A program made the position numbers and the translations under genes. The notes beneath the pieces were generated by a model. It made no database searches, was not told where the DNA came from, and was given only the letters and a program-made list of their open reading frames with translations. From Amanita rubescens (taxonomy: Eukaryota > Basidiomycota > Agaricomycetes > Agaricales > Amanitaceae), in assembly GCA_015039365.1 (NCBI GenBank), contig WION01000749.1, positions 1 to 21,557 of the forward strand: a stretch of 21,557 nt of DNA, given 5' to 3'. Positions 9,275-20,214 of the stretch are shown in pieces. The first letter of the stretch is position 1; each line of letters begins with the position of its first letter.

Positions 9275-9907
9275 ATGCTTCTCGCTACTAACATCCTCGT
9301 TTTATTACTTGTTCCCTCTGTGATTCGCGCCATGATGCCTGGCGGAGTTAAATTGACCGGGAGACCGGAAATTGAGGTGAGTCACCATCTTATCCACGTT
9401 GAAAGTTATCTCAGTCAGACTGGCAAAAAAGAGCACAGAAATAGTTAAAACTGTAGTAGTTCGCTTGCAAGACAAATGCAAAAAGGATCATGCTCAGTCC
9501 GAGCCTGACAAGTGTGCAGCATCCATTTTGCACGAGACCTTCTTGAATACAGTCAACTGTGGACTGCCCGTCTTTATGGAACAAGATATACACAACCCCG
9601 CAAAGTTTCACTCATTTATTACTGATGAATTCCCCCCCGTAAGTCGCTATAAAGCTATTTTCTGAGAAAGTCTCAGCCCGGCGTCGGATAGAAAAGGAAC
9701 ACGCTAATATATCTCATGATGATCTGTGACTACAAGTGTAATGGACAGGTCACTGGCGGTTCTTGCTGGAACTGTGTAAAGACATGCCTGTTTACTTTAC
9801 TGAAGCCGCATTTTCCTACTATCAACCAACGATTAAATATATACAGCGGACTCGTGACACAAGCACTTTTGGGTTCGCACCAGAAACGGGCGTACTATTA
9901 TTACTAA
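9275..9907 (+). CDS. Small secreted cysteine-containing protein
   Basis: The proposed exons are 9275-9376, 9432-9638 and 9692-9907, encoding about 174 residues. The first exon is a good signal peptide (MLLATNILVLLLVPSVIRA). Intron 1 is 55 nt (GTGAGT to AAAAAAG). Exon 2 has three cysteines (DKCKK, DKCAAS, NCGLP). Intron 2 starts with GTAAGT at 9639. Its end is uncertain: TAG at 9691 (53 nt) or AAG at 9736 (98 nt, after a CTAAT branch-like site); both keep phase. Exon 3 contributes CDYKC and SCWNCVKTC, then ends with YYYY. I do not recognise a family. Secretion is inferred from the leader. The absence of N-glycosylation-rich or repeat regions argues against a mucin. Confidence 0.5.
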
Positions 9908-10270
9908 TGGCGAAATCCGTAGCTACGCAACCGATGTTGTGACATAATGTCGATATATACCCCTAGACACGTTAAAGGGTTCGCCGTTTACTTTGTTTTT
10001 CATCAAGCGGCCCCTGCTAAGGCGTGCATAGGAGGTATCTGAGAAAAGTGTAGCCTGGAGGCAGATGGTCAGGTGGACGGTGTGGCCCGCGAAGCACCGC
10101 TCTTTCCATCACAATCTCCGTGGCGGACAGAACAACTCAAATATCATTCCTCTCGTCAAAGTCACGTCGGTAACCGACTACATTTAATGCACCGCGTCTA
10201 AAGATCGTACGCTGCTGCTTCTGCTTCCAAGTCTCGTTCGTTGAGCTCCAGTATATAATCCAGTGCTCAC
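9908..10270. other. No convincing gene
   Basis: This is the gap between two convergently ending small secreted-protein candidates. No open frame or motif of note is seen. Confidence 0.5.
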
Positions 10271-10675
10271 TTATAGCTTATGACCTTCAATAGACATTAA
10301 GCATGAGTTGTGTATCGTAACTTCAGAGAGAGAGCTACTTGCCTCGCTACGTAATTGAAGAAGTTGCACCCGTTCAGCTCGAGGTTCGAGAAAATCGCGC
10401 TTGTGGTGGCTCTTGCGGTCGTGTATATAATGGGCGAGCACCTACCCAAAAACACGTTTACGTTCGGTTCCCTGACCAAGCTCGAGTACAACCGGAGAAC
10501 GCACCTCTCCTCCTTCCACGAGTCCTTTGATAGCCCAGCCGATCGGTCCAAATAATGGTGCCGGACTGCGTTGTTTAATATCAGGGAATGTTTGGGGGGC
10601 TCCATAAGGCGCCGCATAAGCTGGCATGCAAACAGCCAGGACGAGGAGGACGGGGACGGGGACTGCAAGACGCAT
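10271..10675 (-). CDS. Small secreted protein, basic C-terminal half
   Basis: Two exons (10675-10505 and 10441-10271) encode 113 residues. The 63-nt intron runs from GTGCGT to GGGTAG in phase 0. The leader MRLAVPVPVLLVLAVCMPAYA is a textbook signal peptide with cleavage near AYA-AP. The mature part begins PYGAPQTFPDIKQRSP and continues after the intron as a basic segment, HYIHDRKSHHKRDFLEPRAER. The KR and ER sites might be kexin-type processing points (inference). A CCAAT pentamer lies on the coding strand at 10719-10723, 44 nt upstream of the ATG. If the intron is retained, the frame ends at TAG 10442-10444, after 77 residues. No family is recognised; the exact C-terminus is uncertain. Confidence 0.5.
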
Positions 10676-13599
10676 TATAGGGGTTAATTTATGTGAGGAT
10701 ACGGGACCAGCCCTGTCTATTGGCTACAATGTCAGAATACAGAATTCATGGGAGTAGACGAGGCTTCTTACGGGAGGATAGATGTCGGGATGCACGGCAC
10801 AGTGGGATGGTGGGGAACCACGCCTACTTTTAAGCCCAGGTTAGTAATAGGATCCGTGACGAACATTGCCACCTTAGCAGCGCGGTGCGCGGAGTATAGG
10901 TACTATTTATATAGGCGCAGTAAAGCTGTTCTCGTGGCTATGACAGCATAATGATTTAAATAATAAATTAAATATTTTCAACTTGCTTGTTGCATACCTT
11001 CGGCTTACGATGACTTCGTGCAACTTTCGTTCCTACTAAAGTAGTATCGCGAATTCGACGTTCAGCGATCTACTGAATGTATTTCGTGTGGAACATTCTG
11101 GACACTGGTAACGAGCTTCGTCTGGAGCCTACAAATAGGATCAGTGACAAAGTTCAGGGACGTTTCATGATGTGAAGGACATGGTACATTTTTAGTCAAT
11201 CACCGCACCACATTTCCCCGCGACCAAAGGTCGCCATAGACAAGGCACGATTTGATGCTACTGACGGCACTGTATGCTGGAAAGTGCATGAAAGTGCACC
11301 AGTTCTGATCATGGGGGGACTCCAAGGCAATATACATTGATCATGAGTTTCGGGTTTGGTCGAAGACGAAACAAACCTTCGTCGACTACAGATACATCTC
11401 TTGCTACCACTTGTTACAATCGATGAAGAACAAAGTACGCGGGCGCCCGCTCGACCGCCTATGAGGAAAAACATGGGCGCGACCGTGTGAGGGTTCTGTC
11501 AGAGCACTGGCCTCTTCGCCTGCCAATGATGGTTGCCAGCAGTTGCGTATGTGAAGACTCCGTAGCTCTACCCGAGCCTTTTCTGAACGACAGAGCAGAG
11601 CAAGCATACCTGCAAATTTTCCGCCATCCGCCATCCGGCAGTTGCTTGCTATGGCATGGAGGTAAGAATTGATGTCCTTGGTACGCATACACACTCCTCG
11701 TCTAGATGAAGAACCTGATAAGGAACCTGTACTGCCTAACTGTGAAGAAGCGTGCCCCGTACGACATCACTTCCCTGTGATGTCCTCAGACAGGATCGAA
11801 GTCGCGTTGAAGCAGTAAAGCGTACCATATGACGTCACCATATCAGTGCCAATAATATCTCCGAACAAAACCGATGATCCGTCTTCAGCAGGTCCAATGC
11901 CGCATTTTCGTCCTGGTCTCTGAGCGATGCTGGTGGCGAGGATCGGATGATGACAATACAAGATATTACAAAAATGTACATCACAGGCACCCACCACCCA
12001 CCACAAGCGCCCCGGGGCCTGAACGGGGTTATAAAAAATAAAAAAGAATACGGTCCAAACTTATCAGGTCTAGTAGGGCGAGACATACAGCCTGAGGTGA
12101 AGCAAGGGGGAACCGATCCACTAAAAATTACCCGGTTGGATTGTGCAACTTTTGATTCATATTTCGACGTGCGTAGTAACACAACAAGTAACACGAATCA
12201 ACTAAATTATGAACTTCCAGAGCTCATGGCTCAGTCCATCGCGATCGACAGTGACCTGGGGCAATTTTTTATAACTATCAGTATATAATTTTTGGAAAAA
12301 AAGCATACCGGAGTAAGAGGAGCGTGGCTCGCGAGCTTCATAAACAAGTCTTGGCGGATAACCTTAATCCTATAAAGCATCGCATTCAATTCACCGTAGC
12401 AAAGTTCATTGTCCTCACTCACTTGTACAATCCAGGATGCTCTTCGATAAGTTCATACCGTTCACGTATGGGACGAACGACAACGTCACTTCCCTGTGTG
12501 CGGATGATTCAGTTCCACGAATATTGACAGTCAGACTACTAAACGAACAGGATGATGGCCCTTGTCGGCGACACCCGCTTCGGGAGACATAAGGCTGTGC
12601 AAGGTAATCCAAGCTTTGCCGTCTCTTTGGAGGACCCACTGCAAACCCAAGTATCAATATATGCTTGTACGCGGACCATAAACTACTTCATCTTCTGGCT
12701 TATACCCCCGTGTTCCGGGAACCCGACGATATTATTTGTGCGGCGCAATCTTGCCTCCATCCAAATCGAAGTATAACCCTGTGGTTTCGCTGACAATTCT
12801 GTAGGTTCCGTTGTGTGGGAGTCCCATGATCGCTATGCAGAGCTGAGGTCGTATTGACTGAGGAGAGTCGGGCTGTCATCGCCGCTCTTATATGTCGACA
12901 AATGATACGCGTTCTTTCATATGATTCGTGGCCATGTCCTTGGTGCAAACCTTTCAAGCAGTGTCTAATGTTATAATGGTGGTTGAAATGTCAAATGGTC
13001 TAGACGTACAGGAATCATGATATCATGTCAATCCGTGGAAGCGCACCGCTCTAGACGCAAGGGTATGATACCTCGTGAGCGTTTGCTTTTCGCCAGTATT
13101 GTTCGACTTCCGATGCCGATAGACCTGAGTTAACAAAGAGGGACAAACGCATTCGATTTGAATCAGGAAAGTTGGTTCATTTCCAGTCGAGGACGGAGAA
13201 GATGGACGCATTACTTTGAATGGGGTAATTTTCCGGTTCCACGTCCTTTGACGATTTTTATCCTTTGCAGGCTGCTCGTAGCTGAATCGAGGGCCGCACC
13301 AGCTAGAGCAGCACATAGTCTGATATGGCTGTGAGGCACATACAAGATGTGCCGTGACGATCATCCGCCGAAACGCGCGTTTGGCGATGTTTGTAGTAGT
13401 ACCCTGCGGCCGCCCGTTACTCGGGAGCGCCGCCTGCGTCGGCAGCAACCTTGCTTGCCTTTAATTACGAGCCTCTCTTCCTTTCAGGACAATAATTACA
13501 ATGAAGTTTATACACTAAGCTTTAGCTTGGATCGCAACTCAAGACATGTACGTGAAGAGAACCCCGTGTTTGACTTTCGACCAGGACTTCATCGTAAAC
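10676..13599. other. Long stretch without a supportable gene
   Basis: I examined the longer open frames here (11404-11694 minus, 11835-12194 minus, 11947-12288 plus, 13023-13448 minus). None shows a recognisable domain, signal peptide with supporting splice sites, or conserved motif, and several overlap on opposite strands. There may be decayed coding material near 11240-11350 (plus) that I cannot name. No RNA gene, array or strong inverted repeat is apparent by eye. Confidence 0.45.
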
Positions 13600-15301
13600 G
13601 GTAAACAACAACATGATAATGGAGGCACCATCGAGATTCCAAACCCCCCATCTCCGTACGGGAACAGGCAAGGAAACGCTCTCTCGAACAAATGATGAGG
13701 GGTAACGGACGGCGAGCATCGAGTTCCTGTTCGCGACTGGGAAAGTCTGAGACCGGCCGCATTCCGTGCCGGACTGCATAGGGGGGTTCTCGTGAATTAG
13801 AGCACATGTTGGATAGACCATTCCGCAAGAGCTCAGAAGCAGATATAGATGTCAGATCTGTATCGATTGCACCCGATATCTGAATAGGAAAGACTTCTGG
13901 ATGCACTGGAGCGGGGGTTATTGAAAATAGATGATTGAGGGAAGGGAGGCTTGCCATACAGGAATCGGGAGGATCATCATCATGGTCCGAGTCATAGTCA
14001 GAAGGGATGTCAGGGAGGCTGTCAACATGCTCTGTGCAACGATGAGAACAAGAAAACAGATGAGCAGGAAAGGATATTACCAGGATCATCATCCTCATCT
14101 GGTACATAAGAATCATTCTGCTCACGTACAATGTCCAGATTGTCCACTTGACGAGCAATAATCATTAATTCTGATGGGACGCCATCGGCGGGAAGGGAGT
14201 CCAAGTTGTCTGAAGAGATGACAATATCTCTGTAAAACAGATTGTTTGCCTTTCACCAAACTAGAGCTTCCCAAATATAGTGGCACTGAATGCGAAAGAG
14301 GTTATGCATCCAGTTCTCCGGCAAATGACGCTGGCCGAACAACGTGATTTGAATCACAGAGGCAAGAACTGAAGGACGACGAGGCATCAAGTTGCCTTGG
14401 ATCATGTCGGCGATGCCCGGGGTATCAAGGTCATAGCTACAGACGTTACCACGCATGGCACGTTGAAGGGTAGGATTGTCACCTCCAAGATAACGATTGT
14501 TCAAACGTCTTGAAAATAATTTGAATACGAAGACTCTAGGATAGACAAGAGCAACGAGTAACTGTTCTGGCAGGCTCAAACGTTTCAACACATCGGGAAC
14601 CACCCCGATCCAGAGGTTGTTAGCCAAGGACCTCCTAAGCGGAAGGTTACAATCGCCCAATTTCAAATCACCGACACAGTGACGACAACTTTGCACAAAA
14701 AACCCCTCAGGCCTCATTTGAGTGGCAGACGGTTCGAGAAGCAGATCATAGAACAAGCGATGAGCGGGGTGAGGAACGGAGGGAACCAAACGACGTCTGT
14801 TGGGGATCCGCAGCAGCGAAAACCATTGCAATTGATCCGAGTCGTAAATACTAAAAGGCCTGTCGTCCACATACACCACAAACGCCAGAGGAAAGACGCG
14901 CATTGGAAGTGGATTCGTAGAAAGCACGGTAGCAGGGTCTTGATTTCCGCATCTGACGGAAGCTCAAGGAACACGGACGGATTGGGAGGCTGGTGCTCAT
15001 GTCTAACTCGTACGACATCCCTCTCCGAATCGTCATCGTCGACAGGCTCACGAACACGTTTTCGGCGGGTACAATCATCCCGAACGTCTCTTGATTCCGC
15101 AAACGACAAGATCAGGTTTAAAATGTGCTGAGACGAGTTCTGGAGAAACCACAGAACAAGATCATGCTTGTTTTGGCAATCTGTGGACGGCAGGCCGAGG
15201 AAGTGGGAGGCATAGTGGCGAAGGGAATTCAGAGACATTGCCGATAGACGGTTGTATGACTCTTCGCGCGAAGGAGTATGGGAATCAGCGTGGCTGGACA
15301 T
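13600..15301 (-). mobile_element. Decayed Helitron-encoded protein (DUF6570 region and upstream part of the Rep region)
   Basis: Reading the minus strand from the ATG at 15301 gives, in order: an N-terminal region with an acidic/basic linker (REPVDDDDSERD); a zinc-knuckle-like VCGVCGR; VPSVPHPAHRLF; SLANNLWIGVVPDVLKRL; SLPEQLLVALVYPRVFVFKL; DTPGIADMIQGNLMPRRPS; a probable 49-nt intron (14080-14032) that keeps phase; SGAIDTDLTSISASELL; YAVRHGMRPVSDFP; and FERAFPCLFPYGDGGF. These blocks are those of the long proteins of Agaricomycete Helitrons, where they precede the Rep (Helitron_like_N) and helicase domains. Neither of those domains is seen. Lesions are a frameshift near 14935, a one-base shift in the T-run near 14855, a TGA at 14253-14255 and a frameshift between 13698 and 13750. 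Helitron ends (5' TC, 3' hairpin-CTRR) were not located. Confidence 0.82.
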
Positions 15302-16560
15302 GCCTCCTAAAAAATTATCAGATTGCGAGCAAAAGGGCGACGAGAGAAGAGGAGAACGTTGGGTGGGACAAAATATGGAGACGACCACACGTGGCGCCGA
15401 CGGTAAGGTCCAGAACGATCCATGAAATTTCTATCAATTGAATTGGGAGCTCCCTACGATATGGGTCTCCTACACTGAAAGCGAACAGGACAAGTTATCG
15501 CGGACGAAGAGAGAATACATGGGTAGCGGCGGGTGGAGCACCACGATCTGGATGATCACGTATAGCCGAGGAGCTAAGCAGCGCACGTAATCAGAGGGGA
15601 CCGGCTGCCAGCTCGGTGGAAGCCGGGGTATTTGGATGTGTTTAGACCTCTAAATTCACAACGAATAAACCTTGCAAGCAAGGTAACTCGATCGATCATC
15701 TGCTACTCAAGCAATTGTAATGGCGACCATGCACCCTGTCAAGCTATCGGGCTTTGACTTTGTGCGAATCCGATCATCTTGTTAGTTATGCGTAAGTTCA
15801 CCAGATCTGGCGGGTTCATCTTTACAATGCGTCAAATTAACTGAGCGCCATTTTTACTCTGGCAAACCTGACACTATGATGATTAGAATCGGGTACGGTG
15901 TAGAAATTCTGTCCGTTGTAAATGACTAGAACTTGAAGTACCACTTACTGTTAGGCGGTTGGGTAAAGTCTTTGTCCTTTCCATCCGAGGTACTAGAAGA
16001 GTTAAGAGCCTATTAGATCATATAGGCGAACATTATTTTATACGAGCAACCTTCTTGTTTCTGGCAGCGCTTCAGCATTGAACTGTACACAGTCAATCAG
16101 GCTTCAATTCCCTTGTGACTTCGAATCTGGTTTTACTTCAGACGGTGAGCAATGGGAATTGGAACTGTCGGTTGCGGGTGCGCGGTTACATATCTCCGGC
16201 TGATGTCATGTGCGACTGGAGCATTCACTGGTATTGAGAAAAGGCAATAACTATATTTTAGTGGCAGCCACAAGACCATCAACATAAACTGGAACTATCA
16301 TATCGAGCAATTTTCATTGTAACCGACCGACGCCCGATCATCGCTATTGGAATCTAACGGATAACGGTGATAATATGTACCCGAACGGCCTGACAATAAG
16401 TTACTAAGGCGTGATCAGCCCAAATTATCTCCGGCGGTCTTTAGTACGCGCTCTTTTCGAGTTCCCCCCGCATTTCTCGGCGGCGCGACGACAGTCCGTT
16501 TTCTCAGTGCGCCTGCGTGAAGAAGTTTGAACCGATAATAAAGCACGATGCATGGCCGCC
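15302..16560. other. Long stretch without a supportable gene
   Basis: There are no open frames of useful length between about 15450 and 16500 on either strand, and no splice-supported model or recognised motif. It may contain further decayed transposon sequence, but nothing specific can be pointed to. Confidence 0.5.
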
Positions 16561-16608
16561 TACCTTTACCTTTACCTTTACCTTTACCTTTACCTTTACC
16601 TTTACCTT
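16561..16608. repeat. Hexanucleotide array (TACCTT)8
   Basis: Eight perfect head-to-tail copies of TACCTT occupy 48 nt. The minus strand reads GGTAAA-type repeats and would encode alternating Lys-Val. The unit is not the canonical fungal telomere repeat TTAGGG. It is read as a microsatellite. Confidence 0.95.
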
Positions 16609-16822
16609 TCGTTTCTGTTTCCCAATTATCATACCAGCTGTGTCCGAATAGGCATTCCTTTTGTACGCACGCAAGAAGGTCGTCCCCCCCCTTGTGACAG
16701 CGAAGCAGGCACCAGTCTGCAAACGCAATGGGCTGTTGTGGTATTGGCTTGAGTAAAAAGGAAAAAGGGCGATACGTACGATCGGAAGTGTTAGTACCGG
16801 TACTTGGAGAATGTCATCAATA

Positions 16823-16945
16823 AGTGAAATGGGTCATAATGAGTGTGCTTTTCTTTACCTCTATGTTCGGCTTTCAATTGGAGGTCTCGATCAGTGAAAT
16901 GGGTCATAACGAGTATGGTTTTTTTTACCTTTCTCTTTGGCTATG
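16823..16945. repeat. 70-nt imperfect tandem duplication
   Basis: AGTGAAATGGGTCATAA occurs at 16823 and again at 16893. Similarity continues downstream through GAGT.TG.TTTTCTTTACCT and a TTCGGCT/TTGGCT stretch, so one unit of about 70 nt is followed by a second of about 50 nt. No gene assignment depends on it. Confidence 0.75.
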
Positions 16946-17060
16946 AATCCTTGCCTCCAAATTTCCTCCTGTGTAGAGTCTTTGATCTTTTCCAATATAA
17001 CCTGGATGTTAAGGCTGCGAGTGATGCACAAATAAACAAACTCCGGGAACTGTTGTGGTT

Positions 17061-17484
17061 TTAATTTAACGTTTGACCACAAAAGGCGACACATACAACG
17101 TCGTGACTGCCTCTAGGCTGCAGATTTTCTACCAAATGGGATTGAATAGGATTCATCGACAGCTGAGCCGGGGACACGCCGCCCACACCGTAGTTATGTG
17201 GATTTCTGATACAACCACTTATACAGTTTACGACAGCGGTATCGTCCATTGGCAAGCGAGGGTGCCCACGCGAACATTCTCCTTCACAAGCTTTTTCTAA
17301 CTTGGGTTTGAATTTGAGTTTGGTCAATTCGGCGACGAAAGACGACAATGGCACGTACGTCCGGTTCCGGTGCTCGAGCGATCAGGGGTACTGGCTCGAG
17401 GCTGTTGGGAGAATTCAAGGAAAGACAAGCACGCGCCAATACAACGAGGACGATAATGAAGCGGGTCAAAACTTGAAAGGGCAT
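17061..17484 (-). CDS. Small secreted protein with paired CxxxC motifs
   Basis: Two exons (17484-17359 and 17300-17061) encode 121 residues. The leader MPFQVLTRFIIVLVVLARACLS is a signal peptide. The mature N-terminus includes VPLIARAPEPD. A 58-nt intron starts with GTACGT, has an ATTGACC branch-like site and ends CCCAAG; an AAG acceptor is less usual than CAG or TAG. It was chosen because the more obvious later AAG breaks the frame. Exon 2 has CEGEC and CISGC, two CxxxC pairs 21 residues apart, which would suit a disulfide-linked helical hairpin (inference). The part beyond the second pair looks less like coding sequence, so the C-terminus may be wrong. The family is not recognised. Confidence 0.42.
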
Positions 17485-18778
17485 AGTAGGGGAATGTTGC
17501 TTGGGGTAGAAACGGAGACCTTGCTCTCCCCATTTATGGTTTTCACTCTGGCTGACACGATCATACGGATGATATTGGCTGTGAGTAGTTGTCACGAATG
17601 AATCTGAAACAAACAAACCTGAGCGCGAGCTGATCCGGAGCCAAGCCGAACTTGCTACGCTCGACGCTGCCATCTTTCACCACCCGTCATTTTAGCCATT
17701 TGCCACTAATAAATACCTCAATGTTCAGAAACCCCGAGATGACGCGATACAGAAGGGGGTCATAAGCAAAACTGTACTATCGCAACGTATTCATCAGCCG
17801 ACGCTCTGATCTATCATTGCGAAACCCAGGGGTGCGCTCTTACTAATCTCTTCACTCGCCTCGCTCTCAGATTCTTGTGCAACGACAGCACAATGATGGT
17901 ATGCGAAAGATGAGATTGAGCAGGAAGCCATATTGGCGCTGCTGTGGCTTTGACTAAGTCGCGTCCGAGTGTAACGAGTAAGCACATGTTCTTGTCAGCT
18001 ACTCGTATCGGGCTGATGTGATTTCGTCTAGAGGAGATCGCAAAGGGTTATGAAGAGACGAAGCTTGGACCGCACAGTGCTGCCACGTGCTACTACTAGG
18101 AGCCTATTGGAATCATGCTTTCTGCATTCACCACTGCCCCAGCTAACAACCATACCATTTGTGCTGGGCTCACTCTAGTTCTCATGGGAGAGGGGAAAGA
18201 GGGAGCGAAAGGAGAGGAGAGGGAACCATGAAAAGACAGGATGATGTGGCAGTCGATGAAAAAAGTGACGAAATTGAAGACGATCGGAAAGCCTTGCCGA
18301 ACCTAAAGCTGCTTTCATAAAAAATGAGGATGGGACGACGCTCAGATTCGTCTTGAATGTACCCTGAGGTATGTGTCCATCCGAAATTGGCTCAAGGCAA
18401 CAACCGACATGGAACGTCGCCATGACAGCTCCATGTAACAGGGTCCAAAGACCACATCGTCCGAGTCATATCGAAGAGGATTTTGAGCATCTCGGTCGTG
18501 TGTTTGTACGAATGACTTAGTCCATGATGTAAGGTGTGTAAAGCATGACAACCCCGGCATGAAAATTGGAGGCTTTACGGTACCATTTTTTACAACACAT
18601 TCGTTCTACTTCCTCCAGGCTTGCGTTGGAGTTTGGCGCTTCTTGTTACGCTCGGCAGAAACGGCTATTTGGTACACTTTGGTTTATACTATGCTATATT
18701 TGGGAGCTCTCCGATAAGATCCAACTCGGCATAATCTTTTTGTCACCCGAGGAGGCCAAAATCATTCAGTCAAAATGA
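17485..18778. other. No convincing gene
   Basis: Overlapping short open frames occur on both strands without recognisable domains. The plus-strand frame 18566-18778 lies in the same reading frame as the F-box-like pseudogene that follows a TGA at 18776-18778. It could be that gene's 5' part, but its sequence shows no clear family features. Confidence 0.4.
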
Positions 18779-20214
18779 GCGTCGCATCGAGAGCGCCTGT
18801 CGAAAATTCTATCCGAAATATTTCTCTTCCTCCGTGAACCAATTGCTCTCCACGACTTGACGAACAGTGTACACTTTGGCGAATTTCCATGGGCCGTAGG
18901 ACAAGTTTGCAGTCGTGGGAGTCAATATTTTTGTCCTACCCGGCTTTGTGGTCTCTCTTCCCTCTACGACCATATATGCTGGAAACCACCCCCCAGTGTT
19001 GCTTACGTCGCTGAAATGAACCGACGTACGGCGTTTTACCTCAAACGCTCCAGCAGCATCCTCCTCAACCATAACCGTTCAGGCGTCGAACTCAATTTTT
19101 TCTACGATATGGATAACGCTACTGTCACACTCGAATCGATGGCAAAGGTGGATCTGTGGATAGGGAGCGGGCCGAACGGCTGGTCCGTGATGGATGGTCT
19201 TGCCGGACGGAGGGGAAAGATTCAGATTCTCAAGTCTGAAGATCACTCTGACACGAATCTAAAGGCCAGAGGGGCCCCATGGCGTTGAGGAAATCGCGCC
19301 GTGCCTTACCGAAATCGAACTAGATTTGCCACGCTGGCCCGGGCGAGAATAAACGAATGCATATTCCCCTGCTCAGGCTACAGTTTCCGTCTGAATTTCA
19401 CTTGTACCAGAACACTTTACTCCAGATTCAGAATGTTGAGGAGCTACGATTCGTAATCGAAGACAGGGCTGGAGTTTTCAAGTGCCCGTCTGTCCATTTT
19501 CCACGTCTCAGACTCCTTGAAATCTCGCTCGTCTCTCCAGAAGTAATGTCGTGGTTCAAAGCACCATAGCTGGATCATCTCTTGGTGCACAACAGATGTC
19601 AAGATGACCTTTCTGAAGAAATATCATCCTTCGTTCACCGCTCTTCCCGTTGCGTCCGTCGCTTGACAATTCAACGCTGTGGTGTTGGTGCAGCTCGTGA
19701 TATGGTCGAGGTACTGGCTGGTGTTAAAGAACTTTACATCAAGCAAATGTTTGAGGCGTTACCGGGAGAATTCGTTGATTTTGCACACGACATGGTAAAA
19801 TCACACGACATGTATCTGCCGAACTTGCGGGTGCTTCAAGTGCCGTGTTGTCCTGAACATTTTCAGCAATTAATACCAGAAGCATGTCCTTTTTTCGAAG
19901 AACCCGACGTTTCGCCGCTCGAAAAATTAATCGTCACCGTGAATACTGCTGGTAATTGCGGCTGCTGCGGCTCCCAGTGCGGCGGGGAATCGACAGCCAT
20001 TGATTATACATTGAAAATTATGTGCCGTTGGCCATCTTTCTCTGTCATTTATCTTAATTATGACCAACCAAATCTCATCTTGATTCTTCATGCTTTGGTG
20101 GCCAGTACTGTTGTTGATCTCGCTATCTACTATCCCAGCCACAAGTACTACTCAGAGGATAGCTACAGACACTACAATATTTTAGAAAACAAGCGCTTGG
20201 CGGTAAATACCTGA
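18779..20214 (+). pseudogene. F-box-like protein (basidiomycete LRR-type), pseudogene
   Basis: The order of elements matches F-box-like proteins that are highly expanded in Agaricomycetes. It starts with an F-box helix (RLSKILSEIFLFLRE) and PWAVGQVCSR. The frame then slips so that the family's WxSIFLSYPALWS is read one base off (about 18914-18960). It returns for FYDMDNATVTLESM, slips again near 19280 (EEIAPCLTEIELDLPRWPGR lies in another frame) and near 19330. It meets an in-frame TAG at 19567-19569 between SWFKAP and LDHLLVHNRCQ, then runs open through SFVHRSSRCVRRLTIQRC and a leucine-rich C-terminal region to 20214. An intact gene would supply a substrate adaptor for SCF ubiquitin ligases or, in this expanded class, an unknown role. 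No clear start codon was found. Some frame changes could be unusual introns, but no GT-AG pair explains the first or the TAG. Confidence 0.7.

Noticed and set aside
11947..12288. 113-residue plus-strand open frame
   Set aside because: There is no recognisable domain, and the minus strand is open over the same bases; it cannot be told apart from chance.
13589..14158. Open frame on the minus strand as an independent gene
   Set aside because: Its content (SGAIDTDL, YAVRHGMRPVSDFP) is an internal exon of the Helitron protein; its apparent N-terminus is intron sequence.
14714..15388. Whole minus-strand frame as one protein
   Set aside because: The part below about 14935 is out of frame with the Helitron family motifs; only the upper half is genuine coding sequence.
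16561..16608. Interstitial telomere repeat
   Set aside because: The unit is GGTAAA/TTTACC, not TTAGGG, and no subtelomeric marker gene is nearby.
16504..16728. Lys-Val repeat open frame
   Set aside because: The frame is a by-product of the hexanucleotide array; there is no other support.
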